Assembly (NCBI GenBank): GCA_964017065.1
Contig: OZ024791.1
Span: 6,438,547-6,502,546 of the forward strand
Direction of reading: 5' to 3'
Source: Haliclona indistincta
Lineage: Eukaryota > Porifera > Demospongiae > Haplosclerida > Chalinidae
DNA: 64,000 nt
The translations under genes were made by a program, and so were the position numbers. Positions 32,935-44,683 of this stretch are shown one piece after another. A model generated the notes under the pieces. That model was given only the letters and a program-made list of their open reading frames with translations, was not told the origin of the DNA and did not search any database. Position 1 is the stretch's first letter. Every line of letters starts with the position of its first letter.

Positions 32935-33203
32935 TTACTGTTGATAGTACTTCTTCTCTCCTTGTCCCCACACCACTAGTATACACTGCTGGGTATGGTC
33001 TCCATTACTAGTGTATCTGATGGGTTGAGTATCAGTACACTGCAGTAGACACAGAACATTGTAACTACATTTCCGCTAAGATTGTGTATTCTTACTTGTG
33101 AAATATCTGTGTTATGGTTTACAGTGTAGCTCCATCTTGTTACCATCAGCTCCTCTGTACAGTTTTGCTGTACTGCTTGTACTGGATTACTATAATGACT
33201 CAT
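32935..33203 (-). CDS. Small three-exon gene family, copy 9 (70 aa)
   Basis: Exon 2 is 33096-33203 (36 codons, MSHYSNPVQAVQQNCTEELM, then VTRWSYTVNHNTDISQ) and exon 3 is 32935-33039. Exon 1 ends at 33337 (donor GTGACC), with TATA box TATAAAG at 33414-33420. Confidence 0.62.
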
Positions 33204-33439
33204 AGCTCCTTTGCAGTAAAATTGATGTTCACTGAAAATTTTCTTACCAAAGCTAGAAATAGTTTACAGACAGGTAAAGCAGTATGAGTAGACCAATTAC
33301 AGGACACCATGCTTATAGCATTTAGATTTTGGTCACCTGAATAGTATAAATCAGTCAGGAGATAGGACCGGCAACTAAACTGCAATACTGATAACTAAAT
33401 GTTGATGAGTGCTCTTTATACTGGTACAACAACACTTCC

Positions 33440-35340
33440 TGCTAATTCACCCGCCATACACATGTTATCTGACTAAAGAATCACACTTCCTGCTAGACTG
33501 CTAGTTCACCCACGACCACCTAATACAAAGCTTTGATGTACCACTATTTACACAATCAAACAGTAGTATATGCACGTGTGGTTGATGTGCTATGTGGCAA
33601 TAGTGACAACTGGTGGGATAACTGAAATACATTTGCATTTGAAGAATTTTCAAATACGATTTCTGTCTGTGTTCCTTGTTATCAGCACTTAGTTTTCAGC
33701 GAGTGATGAGAAATCGTTGACAGAATGACAACATGACTACCATATGCCTCGTGGCTCCGCCCACTGAGGCATAAATATAATTATTCTTATTAGTAAGCTT
33801 ATTGCTTACTAATAGCTTAGCTTATTGGTAAGCTGAGATTGTCAACTGTGTTACCTTAACCTAATGACATAACTCTCCTTCCTCTACTTGCTCAAACTGC
33901 ATGGGTCATTTAGATATGCAAGCCTGCAGATCACTCATCCTCCACTGAGTTCTCCCTTGAAGGAGGAGTCTCTTCCTGTTATAATGGCTTTGTTTCTCTT
34001 GATCATACCCAACCACACACTAATGCACTTGATTGTAAAGTATTTTACTTTGATGTGTGCTAGTTTCTAGTCACCTGACTATGCTGATAGAGGTTTGACT
34101 ATGCACTTGCTGGTTATAGGCATGACAATGGTAGCAGTATCTGGTATTAGAAGCTATACTCATTATCTCTGTTGTTGGCTGGTTGGTGGTTGCATTGTTG
34201 AGGAGAAATGGGGTTCTTACTTAAAACCCCATTTCCCAGTTTTGCCTGTCTGATTATCGAGCAATAGTCAGACAGGCAAAACTTACATGCACACCAGATA
34301 GTTGGTTTTCTGCAATAGAACAGTGTATACCTGAGTGAATTGGTTGTCAATGAAAATATAACTAGTGTTCAGCTTCAGTTTTTTAACACAGCTTCATTCA
34401 CAGCATTATACAAAGCAATTATACATAGTTATAGTATTTCTACTATTTGTTACAATTTCTTCCTCCATCATACAAACTAGTATCTCCATGGATACAGCAT
34501 GCACACTTACTGATTGTTAAGGGTGCTCGGTCATTATTAATATTAATTAGGCGGCGGGGTTGCTATGGGCCAGATTTCCAGCTACGAACGCATCGCTAGC
34601 TGCATAACAACACGACTGGAAGTACTGCTTGTATGCCAAGTTTTAGCGAGACAGCTTACCGGGAAGGACCGCCAGAGGCGTGACAAAAACCACGCCTACT
34701 TGTCTGAAAAACTTTTTTACAGAGCATGCCAGGTTCCTAAAACCACGTTTCTGTGGCTATCTCGACACGAGGAATCCAGTAACGGAGAGCTTTTGGCAGT
34801 ACAGCAGCGACAAACAGTACTTACATAACTTATCTTGGCTTTTGAGTACGCAATTCGAAAAAAACTCCGTTACAGTGTTGACCACGTGTAGGTGACGATC
34901 TTGGTGCTGTATAAACGTACTCCAACGCTTCATGCTCGAGTTTTATACTGTTTTGTGCTCATACACGAAGTACAGCATACTACAAAGCGCGAAATGATAT
35001 TCAAATGATATTCACTAGTACTAGTACTGACTGCCTTACTCTATGGTTGCCGCTTTTAGATTGCAAGAAGTAGTTAAACCGCTGTATGTACTCTGGGCAA
35101 TTGCTGCATGTTTGCTGTGTTTTGGTTAGTCTCTGCCTCACTTAGAACTAAACTCACTGAGTTGGCTTCTCAAAACAAAGCAGAAAAGTTACATAATCAG
35201 ACAGGCAAAACTTACTAATTTCTGCAATATACCTGAGTTTCTGTCAATGATAATTATAACTAGTGTTTATTGAAAGCAATCTTGATTCTTTATCACAAAC
35301 AACATTACACAAAGCACTAATACATACACTGTCATTATAG
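33440..35340. other. No gene recognised; hairpins and dispersed motif
   Basis: Contains the palindromic motif of the dispersed element at 33743-33773, followed by a second small hairpin (33788-33798 with 33804-33814). A perfect 16-bp hairpin lies at 34238-34283 (see its own entry). Short open frames at 34565-34895 have no family signature. Confidence 0.5.
34238..34283. repeat. Perfect 16-bp hairpin
   Basis: Arms 'agttttgcctgtctga' (34238-34253) and 'tcagacaggcaaaact' (34268-34283) with a 14-nt loop. One arm recurs near 35200 and 42350 ('cagacagg'), just downstream of the two MEHYS-type small-gene copies. Confidence 0.85.
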
Positions 35341-35345
35341 TATAT

Positions 35346-35559
35346 TTACTGTTTGTTGCACTTTCTTTCTCCATTACTCCAGACCACTAGTATATAGTCT
35401 CCATTATTAGTATCAGTGCACTATAGTAGAGTTATTAATTTGAAGTTTCTTTACCTAGTTTTAGCCAACCTGTGAAACATCTCTTCTCCATGATCCACTG
35501 ATGACTAATACTCCAGTACAGTGTTGTACTTCTTCTACTGGTATACTGTAGTGCTCCAT
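35346..35559 (-). CDS. Divergent small-gene family member, MEHYS type (54 aa)
   Basis: Exon 2 is 35470-35559 (MEHYSIPVEEVQHCTGVLVI, ending WRRDVSQ) and exon 3 is 35346-35420 (CTDTNNGDYILVVWSNGER, then KCNKQ and stop), joined in phase 0 by a GT-AG intron. Exon 1 appears to end at 35633 (AAG|GTGAGC); no clear TATA box was found upstream. It conserves the same framework as the main copies (HYS-x-PV, C, V..W, CTDT, ILVVW, GE) with a shorter third exon, and so links them to the forms at 11.4 and 15.1 kb. Confidence 0.6.
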
Positions 35560-36115
35560 TTATAGTTTGTACATGTAAAAAGAATGGCATAAGATATGAG
35601 CATACTTAGTACATAAAAATTGATTTGCTCACCTTGGATTGCTTTGTTTAAGGAATTCATGGGCAATGGTTATCATTATCATCTGGCATCGTGAATTACT
35701 GCTCTTAGAGTACCCACTGCTGGTTATGTTTCATTAGATTATTTAGCTGTCCATTTCCTGTCATACAGTCTACCCAAACATCATTAGGAGGTAATTTGTA
35801 TCCACCATTAGGAAAATAGCCGACAGCTGAATAGCCGACATTTCATAAACACTTTATGCTTTGTAGCTGTATATGTAGCAGCAACCATACAATATAGTCC
35901 GAATTACTGTTTTAATAAGATCATGCATACCCATGGGTATCCTGTAGGTAGTGGGGGTGTGGCTAGTATTGTGTAGAGGAACAGCTGACATACTCCTGAA
36001 CTGATATGAGCTCTACAATGATATGAAACATGAGATCATGATAGCATAGCACTAACTAGTCATCAAGTAATTACTAGTTAGTGCTATGCATTTATGGGAC
36101 GAGCCTGAGCTGTAC

Positions 36116-36760
36116 CTAGCCTGCTAGCCTGTTTTCCCTTTGTTCTTCACTCTCTAATGCTCTTGTTTCTTGTCTAAGCACTCTGTTCTTTGCTAGACTG
36201 CTTTCTCTCTGTTCTTCACTCTCTGCTGCTCTTGTCTCTTGAGTAGACATTGTCATCTTAAGCAATCTTGTCCTCCTGTGTTCGTCACTCTCTCTTGCTT
36301 TTGCCTTTTGTGCACGTGCCCTCATACTACGTAACCTACGTTCCCTATCTTCTTTGCTTTCTGATGCTCTAGTCCAGCTCTAGTCTCACATTTATGTGCT
36401 CTCTGTTTCTATAACCTATTTTCGCACTTTTCAGTCGTACAATTCTCAGTTGCACATGTCACGCGCCCTGCGCTATTACACGCATGTTTTCTCTCAGTAT
36501 ATATATCTTTGGACCTAACTGGTGTTTGCTCTGTTGTAGCTGCTGGCTTTCGTCTCCGGTAAGCCCGCTGATATTCCTTTTGTATGTCCAGTCGTCTTGC
36601 ACGCTGATCGGGTGATTCCGCTTCTCATTGTCACTTCTTGGTAGCAGCCTTTTCTTGTAGTACTAGAGTGACGCGTTGTTCTTGTGTCCCAGTAGGTTTC
36701 CTTTTGTTTGTTGCAGGCTAGTTGCTTTGGCAGACATGATTTGAAAAGTAGCGGTATTAC
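36116..36760 (-). mobile_element. Degenerate Helitron-like coding remnant
   Basis: Minus-strand frames contain arginine- and glutamate-rich repeats (TRAAESEEQRESSLAKNR, TRALESEEQRENRLAG) and, further upstream in another frame, PDQRARRLDIQKEYQRAYRR. Such repeats precede helicase-type polyproteins of Helitrons in invertebrates, but related repeats occur in other large transposons. No Rep or helicase domain is present, and the frame is broken. Confidence 0.45.
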
Positions 36761-37014
36761 ATGATCACGTGATGGGCGTTGCCACAGGCATTGATTAATT
36801 ATCAGGAACATTTAGAGGACAAAAACTTACATATCGACACACATTCAATCACACAAACATTTCCCGCAACGTGGCCCGTTGTCACGATCAATGTGGAGTT
36901 CTTGCCCCAATTATTAATAATAATAATAACGACTACCGTATGCCTCGTGGCTCCACCCACTGAGGCATAAATATATTCTTATTAGTAAGCTAAGATTCTT
37001 AACTGTGTTGCCTT

Positions 37015-38632
37015 CACTACTAAAAATAAAAATCCGTTACATGTCCGTGCACATACATGTTACAGAATGTGCGCCACAGAATGTAACGTGGAAGTAGGGG
37101 GAGTGTCTTACAGTCCGTGGTTCACATTCCTGTACAGAATGTGCACATGCCTGTTACAGACATGTACACAGACCAGTAACAGAGGAGTTTAGTACGGCTA
37201 CAAGCTGCTGCCTTACTACTGGCATTTTTGCTAGTTTCACTGTTTATACTTATCTTACTCTATAAAACTAGCAATTTAAGTATTCAAGAACCATGAAATA
37301 ATGACAATAAAGTAAGAAAACAATAATACAAAGTGATGGTCTTTCAGTACCAGATAAAGTAACAGTCTCAAGCATGTGTACAAGAATTCTGCAGTCTTTC
37401 TTTAGTCTTTAACTCATTGAGCGATCTGCCAACAAGTGTGTCCATTGCAGTGTAGAGAAGCAAGTCAAGCAAAACACATGATCCTAGTGGATAATACAAA
37501 TCACTCACACTGCTGTCTGTGAAATTTTAGCATTACCTTGTGGCAGGAGTAAAGTAGATGTGCTGCCTCGTACATGTTGGAGAATAAATCTGTCTTGTCC
37601 TGAAGCAGCCAACACATGTGTAGAGAAGAGAAGTCAAGCAACACACTCGGTCCTAGTGGATAATAAAAATCACTCACACTGTTGTCTGTTGTAGCGAAAT
37701 TACCTTATGGTCTATGGAAAGAGTAAAGCAGATGTGATTCTTTGCACATTATGATAAACTAGTTTTGTGCCTAAAGAAGGAATGCATCAATACATTAAGT
37801 GCAAGAAGATCAATGACAAACTTTCAACAAGGATTGAGTCCACATCCTATCCCTCACCATGAGTAAACCTACAGTATACAATAAAGTAAAATGCTTGAGT
37901 GACTGTGTTCAATGAATACATGTACAGTTACAAACCTTGTTTGAAAGATTATACTGCTCATTGCATTTAGAGTGTCTTCACACAAATCATCTGTATGTAA
38001 CACAAGAAAGCGAGTATGAAAGAACATGTCGAGACATAGGAAACATGTATTACTTACCAATTCTGTCCCACCTTCACATCACTCTTAGTGGCCTGTTATG
38101 TCTGCCCTACAAATAAAAAATACACAACTAGGAATAGAGCACTACCTCCGATAAGACATACCTACAATAATGTGTCCTTCAACAGTAGCACGTGACTAAG
38201 AGTTTAAACCATGTTGAACACAGCCAGGAGGAAGAATAGGAGCCCTCCCGATAACCTGGAAACTGGCGGTGCTTATCTGCAGTAGACACAGAGACGCGAG
38301 TGTCTTTTTGGGTCCATTTTTGTTTCTTTCACAGCGTCGTTTCAGAAAGAACTGTTGCTAAGAGAGTTCTCTTCCCGCCATGAGATCGAGCAACAACGGC
38401 GCGTAACTGTACTGTAACACAGGTGTGCACACACCGGTTACAGGGATGTGTAACTACAGAACTGTTACAGACCTGTGCAATCATGCACCTGTACAGTCCC
38501 GCTCGTTACAGATCTGTGCACGTGTCTGTAACAGACCTGTGGATCCACAGAAATGTAACACGTACGTGCACGGTCTTGTAACATGGGTGTGGTTCCACAT
38601 TTCCGTTACAAGTCTGTATATTTTTAGTAGTG
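37015..38632. mobile_element. CACTA-like non-autonomous element, about 1.6 kb
   Basis: The ends are perfect 14-bp inverted repeats beginning CACTACTAAAAATA (37015-37028 and 38619-38632). Inside each end are many sub-terminal repeats of 'gttacag'/'ctgtaac' type (37040-37190 and 38405-38610), as typical of CACTA/EnSpm elements. The centre holds two copies of a segment of about 170 bp ('tcctagtggataata', 'aatcactcacactg'). I did not find a clean 3-bp target duplication. No transposase. Confidence 0.6.
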
Positions 38633-38915
38633 TAATACAAGCGCACCTTAGTACAAATTGCTTGGAACGCGAGTGCTGCTGCCACTAGCAGTGTTCACAG
38701 CAGACAACCAGCAAATCGTCACTGTTACACCGGATTTGTCTGTTCAGGCTTGTAAGAATGCTAGCTTAAGCTTAGCTAATGTTGCATGGTACATGTTGCA
38801 TGCAGTGCAGACTGCAGAGTCGATTGAGTGCATTGCCCAGCTGCCCTGCACTTAGTTTTCTTTATACACTGTATTAGCATAAGTGCCAACTAAGTCATTA
38901 ATAAAAAAAGAAAAG

Positions 38916-40025
38916 AAACAAGTAATAAAAACATTTTAACCAAAATGGAAGAGATTTAGGGTTGGTACATTTATCGAAAAAGTATGGAATCAAGATTTGC
39001 CATGGGTATTTGTACTGAGGGACTAGTAGAGTGCAGTTTGCTATTCTATCAATAGTCTTCGACCATATCAAGTTTCAGCCGCGCAGTGTTAGCCATAGCG
39101 GAACGACGAAGCCGCCCTATGGCGACCAAGCACCGATCGGTTGGTAAGATTTTTCTTTAGTTATGTGAAGCGTACGAAGCTAAAAGTGCTCCAGCAAGCT
39201 CACCTGCCATCTGTGCAAAAACGGTTGGATGGATTTCGCTGAAAACCGGTCAATTTTTTGTGGTTATTTGTATTCTTCAATTTGGCTTAATTTTGGGATA
39301 TTTTAGCACTTTTTCATAAAGTTATGCTGTATGTGTGACGCACAATTGCGTCATTAGGGCTTAAAGGGTTAACTGCTTTCGATAGTTGTGGTTAATTTAA
39401 TAGGGAGGTAGCATTACACTGCTATTGTTACAATCCTTTTCATTTCAAATCTTGTTTCCATACTTTTTCGATAAATGTACCAACCCTAAATCTCTTCCAT
39501 TTTGGTTAACCCTTCAAGTGCGGACAGCATTTCTAGCCTCTATTTTGTGAATTTCACTAACCTTTGAAACCATTAGACAGGCAAACTAGTGCTGTGATCA
39601 CTGTTAATATGCAAAATCAACTTGCACAACGTGAGGGCTTGTTGTCAATGACAATTGCAGTTAACCACGCCCACATGACGATCTACCAACTGTCGGTTGC
39701 TAGAATCACTCTCACTGAAGCAAAAAACGCCGCTTCTTGGGTCGAAACAGCACGTGTGGGACAAAGTTAGTGCACGTATGGCTGCTTTTATGTCAAGAAG
39801 CCCCTGGAGACCCAGTGGTGCTAGGTAATCCCGCTATAGCTCTGTTTGGCGGGGCCGCAGGCCCCGCCAATGGCTCGCCATCACATCCCACATAGCTGTA
39901 TTTGGTCTATAGGTGAAATAAACTATCTTCGAATTTTAACGCCCACTTCCGGTGACGTCAAACTTGCCGGGCGACTATAGTTGCCCGCCGCTTGTGAAGG
40001 GTTAAAATGTTTTTATTACTTGTTT
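38916..40025. mobile_element. Foldback element with a 72-bp terminal inverted repeat, split by another insertion
   Basis: Left arm 38916-38987. The right arm is in two parts, 39458-39509 and 40006-40025, separated by the piggyBac-like element. Joined across one TTAA, the right arm is a perfect 72-bp reverse complement of the left arm. A rearranged partial copy, in reverse orientation, is at about 47035-47215. No coding capacity. Confidence 0.85.
39506..40005. mobile_element. piggyBac-like non-autonomous element inside the foldback element
   Basis: TTAA at 39506-39509 and 40002-40005 flank a 492-bp body, with ends 'cccttcaagtgcgg' and 'ccgcttgtgaaggg' (imperfect inverted repeats). The TTAA duplication and CCC/GGG ends mark the piggyBac superfamily. 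The short open frame at 39564-39770 has no transposase motif. Confidence 0.82.
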
Positions 40026-40284
40026 TTATAATGACCAGCGGGTTGCCAAAGCCATCTAAACTATTGGCTTCAAGGAACTAGTATGACGAGTATTCATTTC
40101 TTGTAATTTTACATAGAGCATGCATGCTTGTCTGCATGTCTGTATTACTGTCTCATGATGCCACTGAGACAGTATAAGTTAGTACACCAGGCTGTTTCTG
40201 GATAATTAAACTATGTGGTTAGACCATGTGGTTGGTGACGTTTCAGCCATGTGTCTTGACTAGAGGTGTTTGCATTATAGTAGA

Positions 40285-40850
40285 AAAAACTGTTATAGTA
40301 GTAGTTGAGCCTATTGGAGTGAATTTGCTGTCATAGTAGTAGTTGGGCCTATTGGAGTGAATTTGCTGTTATAGTAGTAGTTGGGCCTATTGGAGTGAAT
40401 TTGCTGTTATAGTAGTAGTTGGGCCTATTGGAGTGAATTTGCAGAGTTGATAGTAGTAGTTGGGCCTATTGGAGTGAATTTGCAGAGTTGATAGTAGTAG
40501 TTGGGCCTATTGGAGTGAATTTGCTGTTATAGTAGTAGTTGGGCCTATTGGAGTGAATTTGCTGTTATAGTAGTTGGGCCTATTGGAGTGAATTTGCTGT
40601 TATAGTAGTAGTTGGGCCTATTGGAGTGAATTTGCAGAGTTGATAGTAGTAGTTGGGCCTATTGGAGTGAATTTGCTGTTATGGTAGTAGTTGGGCCTAT
40701 TGGAGTGAATTTGCTGTTATGGTAGTAGTTGGGCCTATTGGAGTGAATTTGCTGTTATAGTAGTAGTTGGGCCTATTGGAGTGAATTTGCTGTTATAGTA
40801 GTAGTTGGGCCTATTGGAGTGAATTTGCAGAGTTGATAGTAGTAGTTGCA
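40285..40850. repeat. 36-43 bp minisatellite
   Basis: About fourteen copies of 'tagtagttgggcctattgg' plus 'agtgaatttgctgttata' or 'agtgaatttgcagagttga'. A single unit is present at the equivalent place next to the THAP-like fragments (about 28585 and 32710). Downstream is the same TATA-containing block (TATA at 40967-40974), so this is a third copy of the THAP block in which the THAP part is lost and the repeat has expanded. Confidence 0.93.
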
Positions 40851-41061
40851 GTTGTAGTAGTTGTTGTATGTAGTGCTTTTGGAGTGCAACTGTGAAACAG
40901 TGTTTACTCATAACAAGAATACAGGATTCCTGTCTCATTGCGACACAACAATGAATGCAACTTGTGCTTTTATACCAGCTAGGATATGAAACTATTATAA
41001 TTTTGATGTACATACATAAATTGATATTAACAGTATCTGTAAGTGTTTTGACATAAATTGT

Positions 41062-41318
41062 TTATTGTCGATAGTACTTCTTCTCTCCTTGTCCCCACAC
41101 CACTAGTATACACTGCTGGGTATGGTCTCCATTACTAGTGTATCTGATGGGTTGAGTATCAATACACTGCAGTAGACACAGAACATTGCAATGCATCTAG
41201 TTTATGTTCCATGACTTACCTGTGAGGCAGCTCTGTTGTGATGGCTCCATCTTGTTACCACCAGCTCTTCTGTACAGTTTTGCTGTACTGCTTGTATTGG
41301 CTCACTATAATGACTCAT
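41062..41318 (-). CDS. Small three-exon gene family, copy 10 (67 aa, mosaic)
   Basis: Exon 2 is 41220-41318 (MSHYSEPIQAVQQNCTEELV, ending WSHHNRAASQ) and exon 3 is 41062-41166 (starts CIDT instead of CTDT). The promoter and start of exon 2 are type B (exon 1 ends at 41474; TATATAAAG at 41552-41560), while the end of exon 2 and the second intron are type A, suggesting gene conversion between types. The stop codon lies within AATAAA. Confidence 0.62.
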
Positions 41319-42429
41319 AGCTCCTTTGCAGTAAAATTGATGTTCACTGAATCACAGCACTCTTAAGTTGCCAAAAATTTCTTACCAAAGCTAGAAATAA
41401 TTTACAGACAAGTAAAGCAGTATGAGTAGACCAATTACAGGACACCATGCTTATAGCATTTAGATTTGCTCACCTGAATAATGTAAATCAGTCAGGAGAT
41501 AGGACTGGCAACTATACTGCAATACTGGTAACTAAATGTTGATGGGGTGCTCTTTATATACTGGTACCACACTTCCTGCTCACCCACCCACAATATCCAC
41601 AATCCTCATCCTATTTGAAGTACCACTGTTTCTCATCCTTCAATACTATTTGAAGTACCACTGTTTACACAATACTTTTGAAGTATTCCTGTGTTACACA
41701 ACCCTGTCTGTCATTAAAAAAAATCATCAATAGTATCTGCATGTGTAATTAGCCCATGTGGTTAGCCCATGTGCATGTGGTTAGCCCATGTGGTTAGCCC
41801 CAACATGGGTATAACAACCACAAGATGGGGCTACCCACATGATGTGCTATATGAAGCAATGGTGTCAACTGGTGGAAATTGTATTCTTATTGATAAGCTG
41901 AGATTCTCTTACTGTGTTGCCTTAATCTAAAGACATAACTCTCCTTCCTCTACTTGCTCGAACTGCATGGTTCACCTAGATATGCAGCCCTGCAAATTGC
42001 TCATCCTCCACAGAATTCTCTCTTGAAGGAGGAGTCTCTTCCTGTACACCTCATAATAGTGTTAGTTCTCTTAGTTGTACTCAACCAAGGGTGTAACTAA
42101 TGCACAGTATTTTACTTTGATGTCGATAGAAATCTTTTTAAGTTTTTTGCTGATTGAGGTTTGACTGGAATGCTCTATGCCTAGCTATGACCAGTATCTG
42201 TACTTGTTATTATGTGCAATCATGTGTTTATTGACAAGTACAAAATTATGGTTCTATTTTTGGCTGGCTGGTGGTGCATTGTAAGTGTGTAGAAGTGTTG
42301 AAGAAATAGAACTTCTACTTCTTATCAAAGCAGAAAAGTTACATTATCAGACAGGAACTTAAATGCACACAAAATATAACTGGTTGTATTTCTGCAATAA
42401 AACATTATAAACCAGCTGTCAATGATAAT

Positions 42430-42520
42430 TATGCCGAGGTGTGGGCGGAGCCACGAGGCATACAGTAGTCTGTTTGTTTGTGTGTGTGTGTGTGTGTGTG
42501 TTCGCAATGCGTATCTCAGC
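42430..42520. mobile_element. Dispersed palindromic element fragment with GT repeat
   Basis: 'tatgccgagg' ... 'ccacgaggcata' palindrome (42430-42462) followed by 'cagtagtctgtttgtttg', a GT microsatellite (42477-42501) and 'ttcgcaatgcgtatctcag'. It lies exactly where the stop codon of the adjacent small gene should be. Confidence 0.65.
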
Positions 42521-42731
42521 AACCTTATTGCATTTTCTTTCTCCATTGCTCCAGACCACTAGTATATAGTCTCCATTATTAGTATCAGTGCACTATAGTA
42601 GAGTTATTAATTTGAAAATTTTTTACCTAGTTTTAGCTAACCTGTGAAACATCTCTTCTCCATGATCCACTGATGACTAATACTCCAGTACAGTGTTGTA
42701 CTTCTTCTACTGGTATACTGTAGTGCTCCAT
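42521..42731 (-). pseudogene. Divergent small-gene member, MEHYS type, 3' end disrupted
   Basis: Exon 2 is 42642-42731 and exon 3 starts at 42592; both are almost identical to the copy at 35.35-35.56 kb. The frame runs LVVWSNGERKCNK and then continues into the inserted element and its GT repeat instead of ending at KQ-stop. Exon 1 ends at 42783, and a TATA box (TATAAAGG) is at 42848-42855. It is probably a pseudogene or makes a protein with an extended tail. Confidence 0.55.
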
Positions 42732-43257
42732 TACTGACTAAATATATAGAGAAATGCACTCTAAATTACTTGATTTGCTCACCTTGGGATTACTTTGATT
42801 TGCTTACTCTCAACAATGATGAATGACCTACTACTCTGGCACTGGTGCCTTTATACTACTATAGTACACCTCCACTTCCACTTGACATACTTTTACTAGT
42901 TGCCCTGACAATATTTGTGGACAAGACTATCGACTATTCTAAAGGCACATATGCACATACCACTGTTGGCACATTACACAGTGGTATTTATGGCTCTTTC
43001 ATGGGTATCCTGTGGCAGATTGCTCTTTTGTGGGTGCCACAGCACACCCCCCACAAAAGAATAAACAATAAACCTGCAATAAACCCTTATTTGGAAGGTT
43101 TATCAATTGAACACAGTTTACGCTTTACGTTGATGCTTTTAGATTGCAAAAAGCAGTGAAATGTACTCTGGGCAATTGCTACATGTTCGCATGTCTGGGC
43201 AATTGGTTTATGTTTTTTTTGTGTTTTATTAGTCTCTTCCTCTCTTGTGTTGTTCAG

Positions 43258-44602
43258 GTATTTCACATCATTTATGAACATGGTGCACTCACTCAATAGC
43301 CTGGAGCTGTCCAAGCTGGGTCAGATCAGGAAGCAGACTGCTACCCGCCACATCTCCTCTCTCAGAGACACCACCATACTAGCAATGTCCAACATGCTTA
43401 CAGCTAACATCGACAGTGGACTGACACACGCCATTGGTTAGTCAGCAATAGAGAGAGAATCATGTAAAATCACGGTTTTATGGTTGCTGTTATTATACTG
43501 TTAGGTCTGGGTTATCACAAGGAGTTGAAGACACGAACTAGTTTCATTGAAGTTCTATCTTCCATTCTCAAACAAGTATGTAATTCTTTGTTATGTAGCT
43601 AAAGATACTGCGTTTTATTGTAAGAAGCATGTCTTGTCATAGACAGTTATTATTGCGAGTTTGTTGACAAGTGCAAATTTCACGCATGATTATTTATACA
43701 TGTACATGCATGTACAGTGATGCGTGCGAGTTAATTATAAGTGCTGTATTCTATTCCTTTTATGTAGCATTCTTCTCTAGCTAACTCAATCCCTATATTC
43801 TTCGTGTTTTGGCCTCTCCCACATTCTGTGTTTAGCCTCTCTTCCTCTCCTCAGGGTGCTGAGTTCAACAGTCTTGCTGACACTGCTTTAGCCGATCGTT
43901 ACAACCAGCTGCTTGACCTAGTTACCATGGAAACAGATGAAGGGGAACACCCAATTATGATAGCACTGATCAATGCTATTCCATTCGACAACATGGTACA
44001 GTGCTAGTAGCTACAACAAATCAATACTTCATAAAATGCTATTTTTTCCTAACAGGACGATCTTGCAGAGGTTCTGGTTGTGTTGTTTGACTATAAGAAC
44101 AAGCTTCCCTCCTTTCTCACTGAGATCCTTACCACTGAGGCATGTCTCTCTTCCTATTGTCACCTCCATTTGCCTTCTCTTCCTAATCTACAGGTGGAAG
44201 CACTGGATAGTGGTCGTTTAGACACGTTGTTTCGAGGCAACACCATCGCATGCAAAGTGTTGTCAATATCGTTCAAAACCTTCGGCCTATACTACCTTCA
44301 GTCGGTTCTCCGCCCACTCATTCTCTCACTAATGAAGTCACATGACTGCGACTACGAGGTCGATCCTACTAGGATTAGTGATACATCTAGCTTGAAGACC
44401 AATCAAGCCAACTTGCTGAATCTGGTCTCCTCCTTCTACAAGACCATACTCAGCTCGCTGCCCAGCTTGCCTCTGCAGCTAAGAACACTCTGTCATATAC
44501 TATATCAGGTTAGTCACTGTCTCATACTCTACTACAGCCTTACTTCCCTCCTCTCTCTCTCTCTCCCTCCCTCCCTCCCTCCCTCCCTCTCTCTCTCTCT
44601 CT

Positions 44603-44683
<81 letters not shown>

